Assembly: GCF_024498135.1 (NCBI RefSeq)
Contig: NZ_JANHOH010000004.1
Location: forward strand, 1-64,000
Origin: Mucilaginibacter aquariorum
Lineage (GTDB): Bacteria; Bacteroidota; Bacteroidia; Sphingobacteriales; Sphingobacteriaceae
Direction: 5' to 3'
Length of the DNA stretch: 64,000 nucleotides
Under the pieces are notes generated by a model, which saw nothing but the letters and a program-made list of their open reading frames with translations, was not told the DNA's origin and did not search any database. The position numbers were made by a program, and so were the translations under genes. Shown piece by piece: positions 51,255 to 60,405 of this stretch. Every line of letters begins with the position of its first letter. Position 1 is the first letter of the stretch.

Positions 51255-52487
51255 ATGATAAAAAAGATATTATTTAGCGCGGCACTTTTAACCGGGCTAA
51301 CACATATAAGTTCGGCACAAACAACATTAAAAACAGGTATCTGGCGCGGTGCTTTAATAACCGCATCAGCCAATGAGATACCGTTTAATTTTGAGGTAAC
51401 TAATGCCGGCGGTAAACAGGAACTGGCCATTATAAACAGTACCGAGCATTTTAAGGTAACGGATGTTACTGCCAAAGGCGATTCGGTATTTATAAAAATG
51501 CCATTGTTTGATTCGGAGTTCCGTTTAAAGCTGAATGGTAATAATTTAAAAGGACATTATATAAGGCATTTAGGCGACCGTGATGTACCAATGGACTTTA
51601 CCGCGACAGCCGGTACACCATGGCGCTTTTTTAAAACACCTGCAAAAACAGCTTATAATGTAAGCGGCCGCTGGTCGGCTATTATCGGTGAAGGCGATGG
51701 CAGGGATACCACAGTTGGCGAATTTAAACAGGTTGGCCAAAAAGTTACCGGTACATTTCTTACCACTACCGGCGATTACCGTTTTTTAGAGGGAACAGTA
51801 TCCGGCGATAGCCTGTATCTATCTTGTTTTGATGGCGGCCACGCTTTTCTTTTCACGGCTAAAATTACCGATGCTAATACCTTAACCGATGGCAAATTCT
51901 TTTCGGGCTTAACCGGTAAAGATGTTTGGAGCGCCGTAAGGGACGAGAATGCCAAACTGCCCGATGCCTATTCATTAACCGCATTAAAACCGGGCTATAA
52001 AAAGCTTGCCTTTAGTTTTAAAGATCTAACAGGCAAAACCGTATCGCTTGATGATGCCCGCTTTAAAAACAAAGTTGTTATTGTGCAGATATTAGGTTCG
52101 TGGTGCCCAAACTGTATGGACGAAACCGCCTACATGGTTAATTACTATAAAAAATATCAGCCTAGAGGCGTAGAGGTGATTGGCCTGGCATATGAACGCA
52201 CTACCGATTTCGCTAAATCGCAACGCGCGCTGGCGCAGCTAAAAAACAGGTTCGACATTAAATACCCTATCCTGATAACCGGTTACACCAGCAATAAGGT
52301 AGAAACCGCCAAAAGCTTGCCTATGTTAACCAAAGTTGTGGGATTCCCAACCACTATTATTATTGATAAAGCAGGTGATGTGCGCAAGATCCACACAGGC
52401 TTCAGCGGCCCGGGTACAGGCGAACATTATACCGAATTTATAAGTGAGTTTGAAAAGTTAACAGACGATTTGCTGGCGGAGAAATAA
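51255..52487 (+). CDS. Periplasmic TlpA-like thioredoxin-fold protein
   Basis: 410 residues. Signal peptide (IKKILFSAALLTGLTHISSAQ), an N-terminal beta-rich half (25-225) of lipocalin-like appearance, and a C-terminal TlpA/ResA thioredoxin domain with the redox pair in GSWCPNCMDETAYMV. This is the common Bacteroidota type in which the thioredoxin domain is joined to a DUF4369-like half. It probably reduces disulfides or helps cytochrome maturation; its partner is unknown. Confidence 0.88.
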   Translation: MIKKILFSAALLTGLTHISSAQTTLKTGIWRGALITASANEIPFNFEVTNAGGKQELAIINSTEHFKVTDVTAKGDSVFIKMPLFDSEFRLKLNGNNLKGHYIRHLGDRDVPMDFTATAGTPWRFFKTPAKTAYNVSGRWSAIIGEGDGRDTTVGEFKQVGQKVTGTFLTTTGDYRFLEGTVSGDSLYLSCFDGGHAFLFTAKITDANTLTDGKFFSGLTGKDVWSAVRDENAKLPDAYSLTALKPGYKKLAFSFKDLTGKTVSLDDARFKNKVVIVQILGSWCPNCMDETAYMVNYYKKYQPRGVEVIGLAYERTTDFAKSQRALAQLKNRFDIKYPILITGYTSNKVETAKSLPMLTKVVGFPTTIIIDKAGDVRKIHTGFSGPGTGEHYTEFISEFEKLTDDLLAEK

Positions 52488-52826
52488 TAATCATAACACT
52501 TGCTGCTGAGTTATCAAATCCCGTGGCCTTTGAAGATGTGATGACATCTTTGCGGGGCAGTGCAATGTGACCAACTATATTATTTGCATGTTCGCCTATG
52601 CTGGGTTTGGATTTAATGGTGGCGTTATTTCGTCAGTAGCCTATTTTTAAAATTGTTCATTATCAGGCATTTATGCGTTTGCGATGGTGTTCACGGCCGT
52701 GAACGTGAACACTTCTCATGCCATTTACTAACAATTGTCATGGAGAGCTATAGCAAAGCATCTACTCGTTGCTATGCACAGTTTACTAATAGATCCTTCA
52801 CTGTCGTTCAGGATGACAATTCGTTT
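52488..52826. other. 339-bp interval without a gene
   Basis: It contains interlocked palindromes GTTCACGGCCGTGAAC (52689-52704) and GTGTTCAC/GTGAACAC (52687-52712), plus a fragment of the GTCATCCTGAA repeat near 52800. The 83-codon frame at 52653-52904 runs into the 3' end of mqnD on the other strand and shows no protein-like composition. Confidence 0.55.
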
Positions 52827-53684
52827 TTAAGAATACGCATTCAAAAACAAATCCTCGCTTATCTGCGGGATAATGCCTTTTCCAAGCGCCGTATCAAACA
52901 ATAGCTTAACCGCCTTTTTACCTTCCACACCCAAATCAACAGAGAATTTATTTACGTATAGTTCGATGTGTTTATACATCACCTCTTCACTCATTTCCTG
53001 GGCATGTGAGCGAATATATTCCAAGCCCGATTTGGGGTTGGCAAAGGCAAACTCTACCGAGCGTTTAATAACACGATTTATTTTATGCTGAACATCCAAC
53101 GGTAAATTGCGGTTAGCCACAATGCCGCCCAACGGGATGGCGCAACCTGTACGCTTCTCCCAATAATCGCCCAGGTCAATTATTTTGTGTAGGCCCTTGT
53201 CCTGGTAAGTAAAACGGTTTTCGTGGATGATCAAACCAACATCAACCCGGCCATCAAGAACAGCGTTCTCAATATCCGAGAAAACTAATTCCTGCTTACT
53301 AATAGCATCCGGGAAAGCCAGGCTTAGTAAGAAGTTAGCGGTAGTGTATTTGCCCGGTATACCAATTTTAAGATTCGGGTCGCCGGTTTCAAGTTTTGTT
53401 TTCAGCTCTGCCGCATTCCCTTTGCATATCAGCAATGGGCCAACACCAAAACCCAAAGCACTACCCGCATCAAGCAAAATGTATTTATCTACCGCGTAGG
53501 CAAAGGCGTGGTAACTTAGTTTGGTAATATCCAGTTCGCCCCGAAAAGCCTTTTGATTTAAGGTTTCTACATCGTCATAAAACACTTCAAAATCCAGGCC
53601 TTCGGTGTCAATTTTATGATGGATCAGTGCGTCGAAGATAAAAGTATCGTTAGGGCAAGGCGAAAAGCCGATAGTTAGTTTCAT
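52827..53684 (-). CDS. mqnD: 1,4-dihydroxy-6-naphthoate synthase (futalosine pathway)
   Basis: 285 residues. KLTIGFSPCPNDTFIFDALIHHKI is the MqnD signature, with KLSYHAFAYAVDKYILLDAGSALGFGVGPLL and GLIIHENRFTYQDKGL also typical. It converts cyclic dehypoxanthine futalosine to 1,4-dihydroxy-6-naphthoate for menaquinone. It overlaps mqnB by 4 bp, so two steps of the pathway are coupled here. Confidence 0.95.
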   Translation of the reverse strand: MKLTIGFSPCPNDTFIFDALIHHKIDTEGLDFEVFYDDVETLNQKAFRGELDITKLSYHAFAYAVDKYILLDAGSALGFGVGPLLICKGNAAELKTKLETGDPNLKIGIPGKYTTANFLLSLAFPDAISKQELVFSDIENAVLDGRVDVGLIIHENRFTYQDKGLHKIIDLGDYWEKRTGCAIPLGGIVANRNLPLDVQHKINRVIKRSVEFAFANPKSGLEYIRSHAQEMSEEVMYKHIELYVNKFSVDLGVEGKKAVKLLFDTALGKGIIPQISEDLFLNAYS

Positions 53685-54349
53685 GGTAGTTTTTGTAACT
53701 CTACTATTAAAGCAGCAGCAAATGTATTTAGATTTTTAACGGCAAGCCCTATCTGCCAGTTGTCCCGGTTACGTTTTTCCACGTAATTTGACACTGCCCT
53801 GATCTGAATACAAGGCACCCCAGCTTCGCGGCAAGCATAGAAAAATGCAGCCCCTTCCATACTCTCTACTTGCGCGTTTAAACGTACCTGCACTTTTTTG
53901 ATAGATGCCTCATTGCCATGAACTGTATTTACCGTTATAGCCGTGGCTTGTTTAAGGTTAGCTGTTTTATAAACATTGCTGAGGCTTTCGGTTGCTTTAA
54001 ATGTGCTTTCGCCGAAGCCCATTTGCGTAATAGGTAAAAATGCCTCATCATCTTCAGCGCCTAACTCCGCAAGGGTATCTTCCGTAATTTCTACCATATC
54101 GCCAAGGGCAATGCTGCGGTCAAAGCTGCCCGCGATGCCAAGGTTTATAACCAGGTCATATTGGTTTTTTGCCAGTTCGCGGCCCAGTGCATAGGCTGTT
54201 GCTACCATGCCTACACCGGTTATTAATAGAGAATGGTGCGGGGAGAGACGGGAGAAGTGCGTTTTCTCCTGACTCTTCGCTCCTTTATCTCCGCTCCTAA
54301 ACAGGCTTTCTACCTCAAATTCCGTTGCTGCTACGAATAATATTCGCAT
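53681..54349 (-). CDS. mqnB: Futalosine hydrolase
   Basis: 222 residues from ATG 54349 (RILFVAATEFEVESLF); an upstream frame to 54415 adds 22 residues that overlap the divergent promoter and was rejected. Purine-nucleoside-phosphorylase/MTAN fold with ITGVGMVATAYALG, NLGIAGSFDRSI and the active-site VESMEGAAFFYACREAGVPCIQIRAVSNYVE. It removes hypoxanthine from futalosine. It forms an operon with mqnD. Confidence 0.93.
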   Translation of the reverse strand: MRILFVAATEFEVESLFRSGDKGAKSQEKTHFSRLSPHHSLLITGVGMVATAYALGRELAKNQYDLVINLGIAGSFDRSIALGDMVEITEDTLAELGAEDDEAFLPITQMGFGESTFKATESLSNVYKTANLKQATAITVNTVHGNEASIKKVQVRLNAQVESMEGAAFFYACREAGVPCIQIRAVSNYVEKRNRDNWQIGLAVKNLNTFAAALIVELQKLP

Positions 54350-54401
54350 AAATGCTATTTTTTGACAGCTAAGATAAAACAACTCGCCTGTTTTTGTTTT
54401 G

Positions 54402-54409
54402 TATATTTG
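54402..54409 (+). promoter_or_regulatory. -7 promoter element of the pterin genes
   Basis: TATATTTG, matching TAnnTTTG, 14 bp before the ATG. It shows that the frame open from TTG 54394 starts inside the promoter and sets the start at 54424. Confidence 0.6.
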
Positions 54410-54423
54410 CACCATTAATTGCT

Positions 54424-54843
54424 ATGATGATACACATTACGCGCAAAGAACATTTTAACGCAGCACACCGCATGTACCGCGAAGAATGGAGCGCAGAGAA
54501 AAACCAGGAAGTATTTGGCAAATGTGCCAACCCTAACTGGCACGGCCATAATTACAATTTATTTGTAACAGTAAAAGGCGAGGTTACCCACGCCACAGGC
54601 TACCTTATTGACCTTAAAGAGCTTAAGGTGATCATAAACGAGTATGTAATTGAAAAACTCGATCATAAGAACATCAATATGGATGTTGATTTTATGTCGG
54701 GTATTATGGCATCTACCGAGTTGCTTTGCATTGGCATATTCAACCAGCTTAAGGCCCCGATTGAAGCTTATCCGGGTGTGTTTTTGCACTCGGTAAAATT
54801 GTACGAAACAGAAAATAACTCTGCCGAATACTTTGGCGGATAA
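54424..54843 (+). CDS. 6-pyruvoyl-tetrahydropterin synthase-type enzyme
   Basis: 139 residues from ATG 54424 (or 54427). Zinc histidines in HFNAAHRMYREEW and WHGHNY. The catalytic cysteine motif is FGKCANPNWHGHNY, spaced C-x5-HGH as in PTPS of animals rather than C-x3-HGH as in queuosine QueD. Its neighbour, 9 bp on, is folE, which supplies its substrate dihydroneopterin triphosphate. It may therefore feed tetrahydropterin synthesis; a queuosine role is not excluded. Confidence 0.88.
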   Translation: MMIHITRKEHFNAAHRMYREEWSAEKNQEVFGKCANPNWHGHNYNLFVTVKGEVTHATGYLIDLKELKVIINEYVIEKLDHKNINMDVDFMSGIMASTELLCIGIFNQLKAPIEAYPGVFLHSVKLYETENNSAEYFGG

Positions 54844-54852
54844 ACCTAACCC

Positions 54853-55491
54853 ATGATCAACGACCACAACATTCCTGACAGGGACGAGGGCATTAATGGC
54901 TACCTGAAAATTGACCGTTACAATCCCGAACTGATACAAAGCCTATCTGCCAATTACCTTGAAGTTTTAAAACATATAGGTGAGAACACCGAACGCGAAG
55001 GTTTGCTGAAAACCCCCGAGCGCATTGCCAAAGCAATGCTTTATCTTACCCATGGCTATGATCTGGATGCGAAAGAGATCCTTAACTCGGCGATGTTTAA
55101 GGAAGAGTACAGCCAGATGGTGATTGTGAAAGATATAGAAGTTTACTCGATGTGTGAGCATCACATGCTGCCATTTTTTGGCAAAGCACATATTGCCTAC
55201 ATCCCTAACGGATATGTTGTAGGGCTGAGCAAAATTCCGCGTATAGTAGATGCGTTTGCCCGCCGCTTGCAGGTACAGGAGCGTTTAACCAACGAAATAC
55301 GCGATTGTATCCAGGAAACCCTTAACCCGATAGGAGTTGGCGTGGTAATTGAGTGTCGGCACCTGTGCATGAGCATGCGTGGTGTACAAAAGCAAAATTC
55401 GGTAACTACCACATCGGCATTTACCGGCGAGTTTTTAAAAGGCCAAACCAGAACAGAATTTTTAAATTTAATTTCTTCGAATTTAAGTTAG
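54853..55491 (+). CDS. folE: GTP cyclohydrolase I
   Basis: 212 residues. [21 protein letters not shown], the zinc site [23 protein letters not shown], and [23 protein letters not shown] are all conserved. It makes 7,8-dihydroneopterin triphosphate from GTP, first step for folate and pterins. It is cotranscribed with the PTPS-type gene. Confidence 0.97.
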   Translation: MINDHNIPDRDEGINGYLKIDRYNPELIQSLSANYLEVLKHIGENTEREGLLKTPERIAKAMLYLTHGYDLDAKEILNSAMFKEEYSQMVIVKDIEVYSMCEHHMLPFFGKAHIAYIPNGYVVGLSKIPRIVDAFARRLQVQERLTNEIRDCIQETLNPIGVGVVIECRHLCMSMRGVQKQNSVTTTSAFTGEFLKGQTRTEFLNLISSNLS

Positions 55492-55563
55492 TGCGAGGAG
55501 CGAAGTGAAAGGTGCGAAACGCTCCGACAACCTCGCTCCGTCACCTAAAAATATTACAACTAA

Positions 55564-56448
55564 ATGAAAGCATACATTTTTCCAGGGCAGGGTGCCCAAT
55601 TCCCGGGTATGGGTAAAGACCTTTACGAGCAAAATGAACTGGCACGTGAGTTATTTGAACAGGCCAATGAAATATTAGGTTTCCGTATTACAGATATCAT
55701 GTTTGATGGTACCGAAGAAGATCTTAAACAAACCAATGTAACCCAGCCTGCTATTTTCCTGCACTCGGTAATATTAGCTAAAGTTTTAGGGGATGATTTT
55801 GCACCAGATATGGTTGCCGGCCACTCACTGGGCGAGTTTTCATCACTGGTAGCAACAGGTGCTTTATCATTTGAAGACGGATTGCGTTTAGTTGCCGCCC
55901 GTGCAAATGCCATGCAAAAAGCCTGCGAGATACAACCGGGAGCAATGGCCGCTATTTTAGGGCTTGATGATTTCACGGTAGAAGATATTTGCCAGCGGTT
56001 AACAGATGTTGTTGTACCGGCAAACTATAATTGTCCCGGTCAATTGGTAATATCAGGTACTGTTGCCGGTGTTGATGCGGCCTGCATAAAAATGACCGAA
56101 GCTGGTGCCAAACGCGCTTTAAAGCTGAATGTTGGTGGCGCTTTTCACTCGCCGTTAATGGAAGCTGCCCGTGTTGAACTGGAAGCAGCCATTGTAAATA
56201 CAGAGTTTAAAGAACCAATTTGCCCGGTATATCAAAACATTGACGCCAAACCTTATACTGATATTGAGCACATAAAACATAACCTTATAGCTCAGCTAAC
56301 AGGCCCGGTACGCTGGACACAAACTGTTGAGCAAATGCTTAGGGACGGTGCCTCATCGTTTACCGAAGTTGGCCCCGGAAAGGTATTGCAAGGCCTTGTA
56401 AAAAAGGTTAATCGCGATATCCCTACGGCAAGCGCTGTAATAGAATAA
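55564..56448 (+). CDS. fabD: Malonyl-CoA:ACP transacylase
   Basis: 294 residues. AYIFPGQGAQFPGMGKDLY, the nucleophile serine in VAGHSLGEFSSLVA and the catalytic histidine in GGAFHSPLM. It loads malonate on ACP for chain extension; it is separate from the fab operon at 1.6-6.4 kb. The 72-bp gap after folE holds an inverted GCGAGGAGCGAAG/CTCGCTCC repeat. Confidence 0.96.
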   Translation: MKAYIFPGQGAQFPGMGKDLYEQNELARELFEQANEILGFRITDIMFDGTEEDLKQTNVTQPAIFLHSVILAKVLGDDFAPDMVAGHSLGEFSSLVATGALSFEDGLRLVAARANAMQKACEIQPGAMAAILGLDDFTVEDICQRLTDVVVPANYNCPGQLVISGTVAGVDAACIKMTEAGAKRALKLNVGGAFHSPLMEAARVELEAAIVNTEFKEPICPVYQNIDAKPYTDIEHIKHNLIAQLTGPVRWTQTVEQMLRDGASSFTEVGPGKVLQGLVKKVNRDIPTASAVIE

Positions 56449-56508
56449 TTATAGGCCATCATAATAATGATGGCTTTACTTTTATCATGATTTAGTAGAT
56501 TTAACAAA

Positions 56509-59500
56509 TTGAGCACAGCCGGAAAAATACGTGTATTACTGGTTCTATTATTTGCCAGTTTGTTATTTACAGCAATTGTTGTTGAAAGTACGTACACGCC
56601 TGCAAATAACTTAATCCAAACGGCAAAGTTGTTAGAGAACAACCTGCATGCTAAGGAGGCAAATGTTTATAGTGCCATTAACAACAAACAGGTTTTTAAT
56701 GAAATAAAGCAACTGCGCAATACACCTGCCAAAGGCTTGGCTTATATAGACGAGTACACTACAAAAAATGGTATTTGGATACTTGTTTATAAAAACGGTG
56801 TACTTGACTTTTGGACCGGTGTAAGGGTCATACCCCAGAATGCTGCTAAATTAAAAGAAGGTTGCTCTTTTATAAAGCAAACTAATGGGTATTACGAAAC
56901 CATCAAAAAAACTGAGGGAAACATTTCGGTCGTATTTTTTATCCCGGTAAAAACTAATTATCCATTTACAAATGACTATCTGGAAAATGTATTCGCCAAA
57001 GATCTTACTATTGACGATAACATAGCCATAGCTGACTTTACTGATAAGAATGTTTACGCGGTGCACGACGTTAATAACGTGTATTTGTTTTCTTTAAAGC
57101 TGGTAAAAGGGGTTAATCACCGCTTTTTTTATTTTGTTATTGGTTTTTGGCTTTTAGCGATCTTCACCCTTTTCCTGCTTATAAATAATGTAGCCCTTTA
57201 TTTGGCCCGCAAAAATTACACGTGGGGGGCATTACTGTTTTTGGCAGGATTTATTGTGATTTTTAGGTTCATAAATTTACATTACGGGTGGCCCTATTTT
57301 ACACACGACCTTTCGCTGTTTAGTCCCCAGTTATATGCGTCGTCTTCACTATTTCGCTCACTAGGCGATTTTTGCATAAATATATTGGTCATATGTTGGT
57401 TTGTTGTTTTTGCCTATGCACATCGTAATAAGCTCATTAAAAATGTACCGGGAAAAATAGTAAGTTATTTAATTTTTGCGGGCTGTTTACTCCTGCTTAT
57501 TATCACGTCAACCAGCCTGCTAAGGGTTTTTTATGGCCTGGTAATTAACTCTAAGATCAGCTTTGATGTAAACAATGTGCTTAACCTTTCGGGTTTTAGT
57601 TTACTTGGTGTGCTAATGCTTTGCTTTAGCTTCATGATGTTTTTTTTACTTAACGAAGTAATACTCACCATTTGCTTTAAGCTTGATATCCCTATAGTAC
57701 AGCAGGCACTGTTGTTTGTTTTAAGTATAATAACAGCTACATGCGTAGTAACATACTATTGGGAATTTAGCTTATTTTATCTGCTTTGGATGGTGCTGGT
57801 TATTATAAGGGGCTATGCCTTTTTATATAACGATAGAAAATTTACAGCCACTTCCTATATTGCTATAGTATTTATCTGCGCCATTATAGCATCTATTAAA
57901 CTCAACCATTTTGAGGCAATAAAAGAGCAGGAGTTAAGAAAGGTTTTGATACAACGGCTGGAAGTTCCGGATGATGCCACTGCTGATGTGATATTTAAAA
58001 GAATAGAGAAGCAGATCATTGTTGACCCGCTGTTGGTAGCGTATTATAAGAATACCGATCATACTGCTGATTATCTGGAAACACGTTTACAAAAGCTTTA
58101 TTTTGACAGATATTTATCGAAATATGAGTTTCAGGTACATGAGTATAATACGTTAGATCAACCCATATCTGTCGACAAGAATTATACACTTGATGTTTTT
58201 AAAGACATGGTGGTGTATAGCTCATATAAGGTATCAGATTATTTTTACCGCCAAAACGAATCATTTGGCTTTCAAAGTTACTTTGCCATACTGCCTGTAA
58301 TGGATGGTGCAAAAAAGTTAGGCACCATAGTTATTGAACTAAAATCTAAACCATTGCTTGCCGCTGGGACTTTTCCTGATCTGTTAGTTGATAAGGAAGT
58401 AAAAGGAAGCACCGAAGAGTTTAAAAATTATTCTTTCGCTTTTTATACAGATAACACACTTATAGGCCAAAGCGGTACGTATGTTTATAGTATTAGAAAC
58501 AGCGAGTTTAAAGGAGAACTTAAAAAATATACAGTTCAAACCACAGAAGGCCCAAAGCAGGGCTTTGCCGCTAAATTTACAACATACAGCCATTTACTAT
58601 ATAAGCCATCCAAGCGTAATCTGATCGTTGTAAGTCAGGAAAACAATGTATTGTTATCAAATGTTACAGCACTAACCTTCTTTTTTGTTGTACTGTTGGC
58701 ATTTAGCGCCATAATACTATTAATACGGACGATATGGATCCGCGTAAAAATATTTAACGTAAGCAACAATCGTATCAAATGGAGTTTTAAAATAAGTTTT
58801 GATAGGATACTATATAAAACACGCATCCAGTTTTCAATGATATTCGCGGTTGTTATAACCCTTATATTGGTTGGGATAATCACATTTGTATCTATAAGTA
58901 CCCAATACCAGGTACATCAGGATAAGCTTATCCGATCAAAAATAATGCAGATAGCCATTGCTTTTGAAGCAGGCCCAATCAATAATTATATAAAAAATAT
59001 TACCGAGGATAGTAAAATAAGCTTTGATGAATTGGCCAATACCTATTCGGCCGATCTTACCTTGTATAACCTTAATGGCAATGTATTGATCTCTACCCAA
59101 CCTAAAATTTACGATTATGGCCTGCTTTGCCGGCAAATGAATAGTAAGGCGTTTATTTGGTTAGATGGCATGCAAAAGTCTGAAGTGGTGAATGAGGAAA
59201 AGATAGGTTTGTTAACCTATAAAGCAGCCTATACGCCTATTAGAAATGTAAAGCACGAAACTATTGCCTACCTGCAGCTGCCTTATTTTGCTAATGCTGC
59301 CGATTATACCGAGCGCATAGGCTCGTTATTAAATATTATGATAAATGTTTACGCGCTGGTATTTATAGCTATTGGCTTGTTTGCAGTGATCATAGCCCGC
59401 CAAATAACCGCCCCCCTTAATTTTATACAGTATAACTTAAGTAAAACCATATATGGTAAAAAGAACGAGCCTATTAAATGGGAGCGTAACGACGAAATAG

Positions 59501-60255
59501 GCGCACTGGTAAAAGAATATAATAATATGATAGCAGCGCTGGAGAACAGTGCCCAAAAGCTCGCCCAGTCTGAACGTGAGACCGCATGGCGAGAAATGGC
59601 TAAGCAGGTAGCGCATGAAATTAAAAACCCGCTAACCCCATTAAAATTGGGTTTACAGCTACTTGACAAGTCGTGGAAAGATAAGGATCCCAAATTCGAC
59701 CAAAAGTTTGAGCGGTTTAGTAAATCATTTGTTGAGCAGATAGAAAGCCTTTCGTCTATTGCATCGGAGTTTTCGGCTTTTGCCAAAATGCCGGATACCC
59801 GTATAGAGCGGATGGATATTTTTGAAGTGCTTGGCCAGGCGGTTACCATTTTTAAACAAATGGATAATGTAACCATTACTTTTAAATCACCCGCAAACCC
59901 ATTCTTTGTAAGTGCCGACCGCGACCAACTACTAAGATGTTTTAACAACTTGCTTAAAAACGCTATAGAGGCTACCCCGCCTGATAAAGGTTGTATAATA
60001 GATATTGATTATCTGATCACTACCAGGAGCATCCTGCTTACCATTAAAGATAACGGCAACGGTATCCCCGAAGGGATGCGCGAAAAAATATTTGAGCCAA
60101 ACTTCACCACAAAAAGCTCGGGCACGGGTTTGGGGCTGGCCTTCGTTAAAAACTCTATTGAAAACGCCAATGGCAAGGTATGGTTTGAAACTACTATTGG
60201 CGTAGGTACTATTTTCTATTTAAGCTTTCCTGCTGATAACACAGAAACAATGTAA
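56509..60255 (+). CDS. Very large NtrY-like membrane sensor histidine kinase
   Basis: 1248 residues. The start is a TTG at 56509; no ATG occurs for many codons. Several membrane segments lie at about 1-30 and 205-470, then a sensor region, a further pair of membrane helices at about 730 and 775, and another near 950 leading to a HAMP domain (ITAPLNFIQYNLSKTIYGKKNE). Kinase: His1036 in EMAKQVAHEIKNPLTPLKLGL, N-box NNLLKNAIEATPP, G-box GTGLGLAFVKNSI. No response regulator is adjacent. NtrY-like kinases sense nitrogen or redox state; the signal here is unknown. Confidence 0.9.
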   Translation: MSTAGKIRVLLVLLFASLLFTAIVVESTYTPANNLIQTAKLLENNLHAKEANVYSAINNKQVFNEIKQLRNTPAKGLAYIDEYTTKNGIWILVYKNGVLDFWTGVRVIPQNAAKLKEGCSFIKQTNGYYETIKKTEGNISVVFFIPVKTNYPFTNDYLENVFAKDLTIDDNIAIADFTDKNVYAVHDVNNVYLFSLKLVKGVNHRFFYFVIGFWLLAIFTLFLLINNVALYLARKNYTWGALLFLAGFIVIFRFINLHYGWPYFTHDLSLFSPQLYASSSLFRSLGDFCINILVICWFVVFAYAHRNKLIKNVPGKIVSYLIFAGCLLLLIITSTSLLRVFYGLVINSKISFDVNNVLNLSGFSLLGVLMLCFSFMMFFLLNEVILTICFKLDIPIVQQALLFVLSIITATCVVTYYWEFSLFYLLWMVLVIIRGYAFLYNDRKFTATSYIAIVFICAIIASIKLNHFEAIKEQELRKVLIQRLEVPDDATADVIFKRIEKQIIVDPLLVAYYKNTDHTADYLETRLQKLYFDRYLSKYEFQVHEYNTLDQPISVDKNYTLDVFKDMVVYSSYKVSDYFYRQNESFGFQSYFAILPVMDGAKKLGTIVIELKSKPLLAAGTFPDLLVDKEVKGSTEEFKNYSFAFYTDNTLIGQSGTYVYSIRNSEFKGELKKYTVQTTEGPKQGFAAKFTTYSHLLYKPSKRNLIVVSQENNVLLSNVTALTFFFVVLLAFSAIILLIRTIWIRVKIFNVSNNRIKWSFKISFDRILYKTRIQFSMIFAVVITLILVGIITFVSISTQYQVHQDKLIRSKIMQIAIAFEAGPINNYIKNITEDSKISFDELANTYSADLTLYNLNGNVLISTQPKIYDYGLLCRQMNSKAFIWLDGMQKSEVVNEEKIGLLTYKAAYTPIRNVKHETIAYLQLPYFANAADYTERIGSLLNIMINVYALVFIAIGLFAVIIARQITAPLNFIQYNLSKTIYGKKNEPIKWERNDEIGALVKEYNNMIAALENSAQKLAQSERETAWREMAKQVAHEIKNPLTPLKLGLQLLDKSWKDKDPKFDQKFERFSKSFVEQIESLSSIASEFSAFAKMPDTRIERMDIFEVLGQAVTIFKQMDNVTITFKSPANPFFVSADRDQLLRCFNNLLKNAIEATPPDKGCIIDIDYLITTRSILLTIKDNGNGIPEGMREKIFEPNFTTKSSGTGLGLAFVKNSIENANGKVWFETTIGVGTIFYLSFPADNTETM

Positions 60256-60355
60256 GGTACAGATATGGCACTTTTATCAACCCGTCATTGCTTCATACCT
60301 CGCAATTGACGCACGGAGAGAGGAGCCACGGTAACACTAAATAATAAGCTAACAA

Positions 60356-60386
60356 AAAGCCCCGGTTGTAAAACAACCGGGGCTTT
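60356..60386. terminator. Bidirectional terminator
   Basis: A perfect 14-bp stem with core GCCCCGGTTGT, a 3-nt loop and A/T runs on both sides, between the convergent kinase and coiled-coil genes. Confidence 0.9.
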
Positions 60387-60405
60387 CATATATCCTGATG
60401 ACTTT

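Noticed and set aside
52653-52904. 83-codon frame overlapping mqnD
   Set aside because: It lies over the palindromes and the 3' end of mqnD; composition is not protein-like.
59349-59948. 199-codon antisense frame in the sensor kinase
   Set aside because: It mirrors the conserved HisKA region of the plus-strand gene, with Ser/Leu-rich composition and no start signal.
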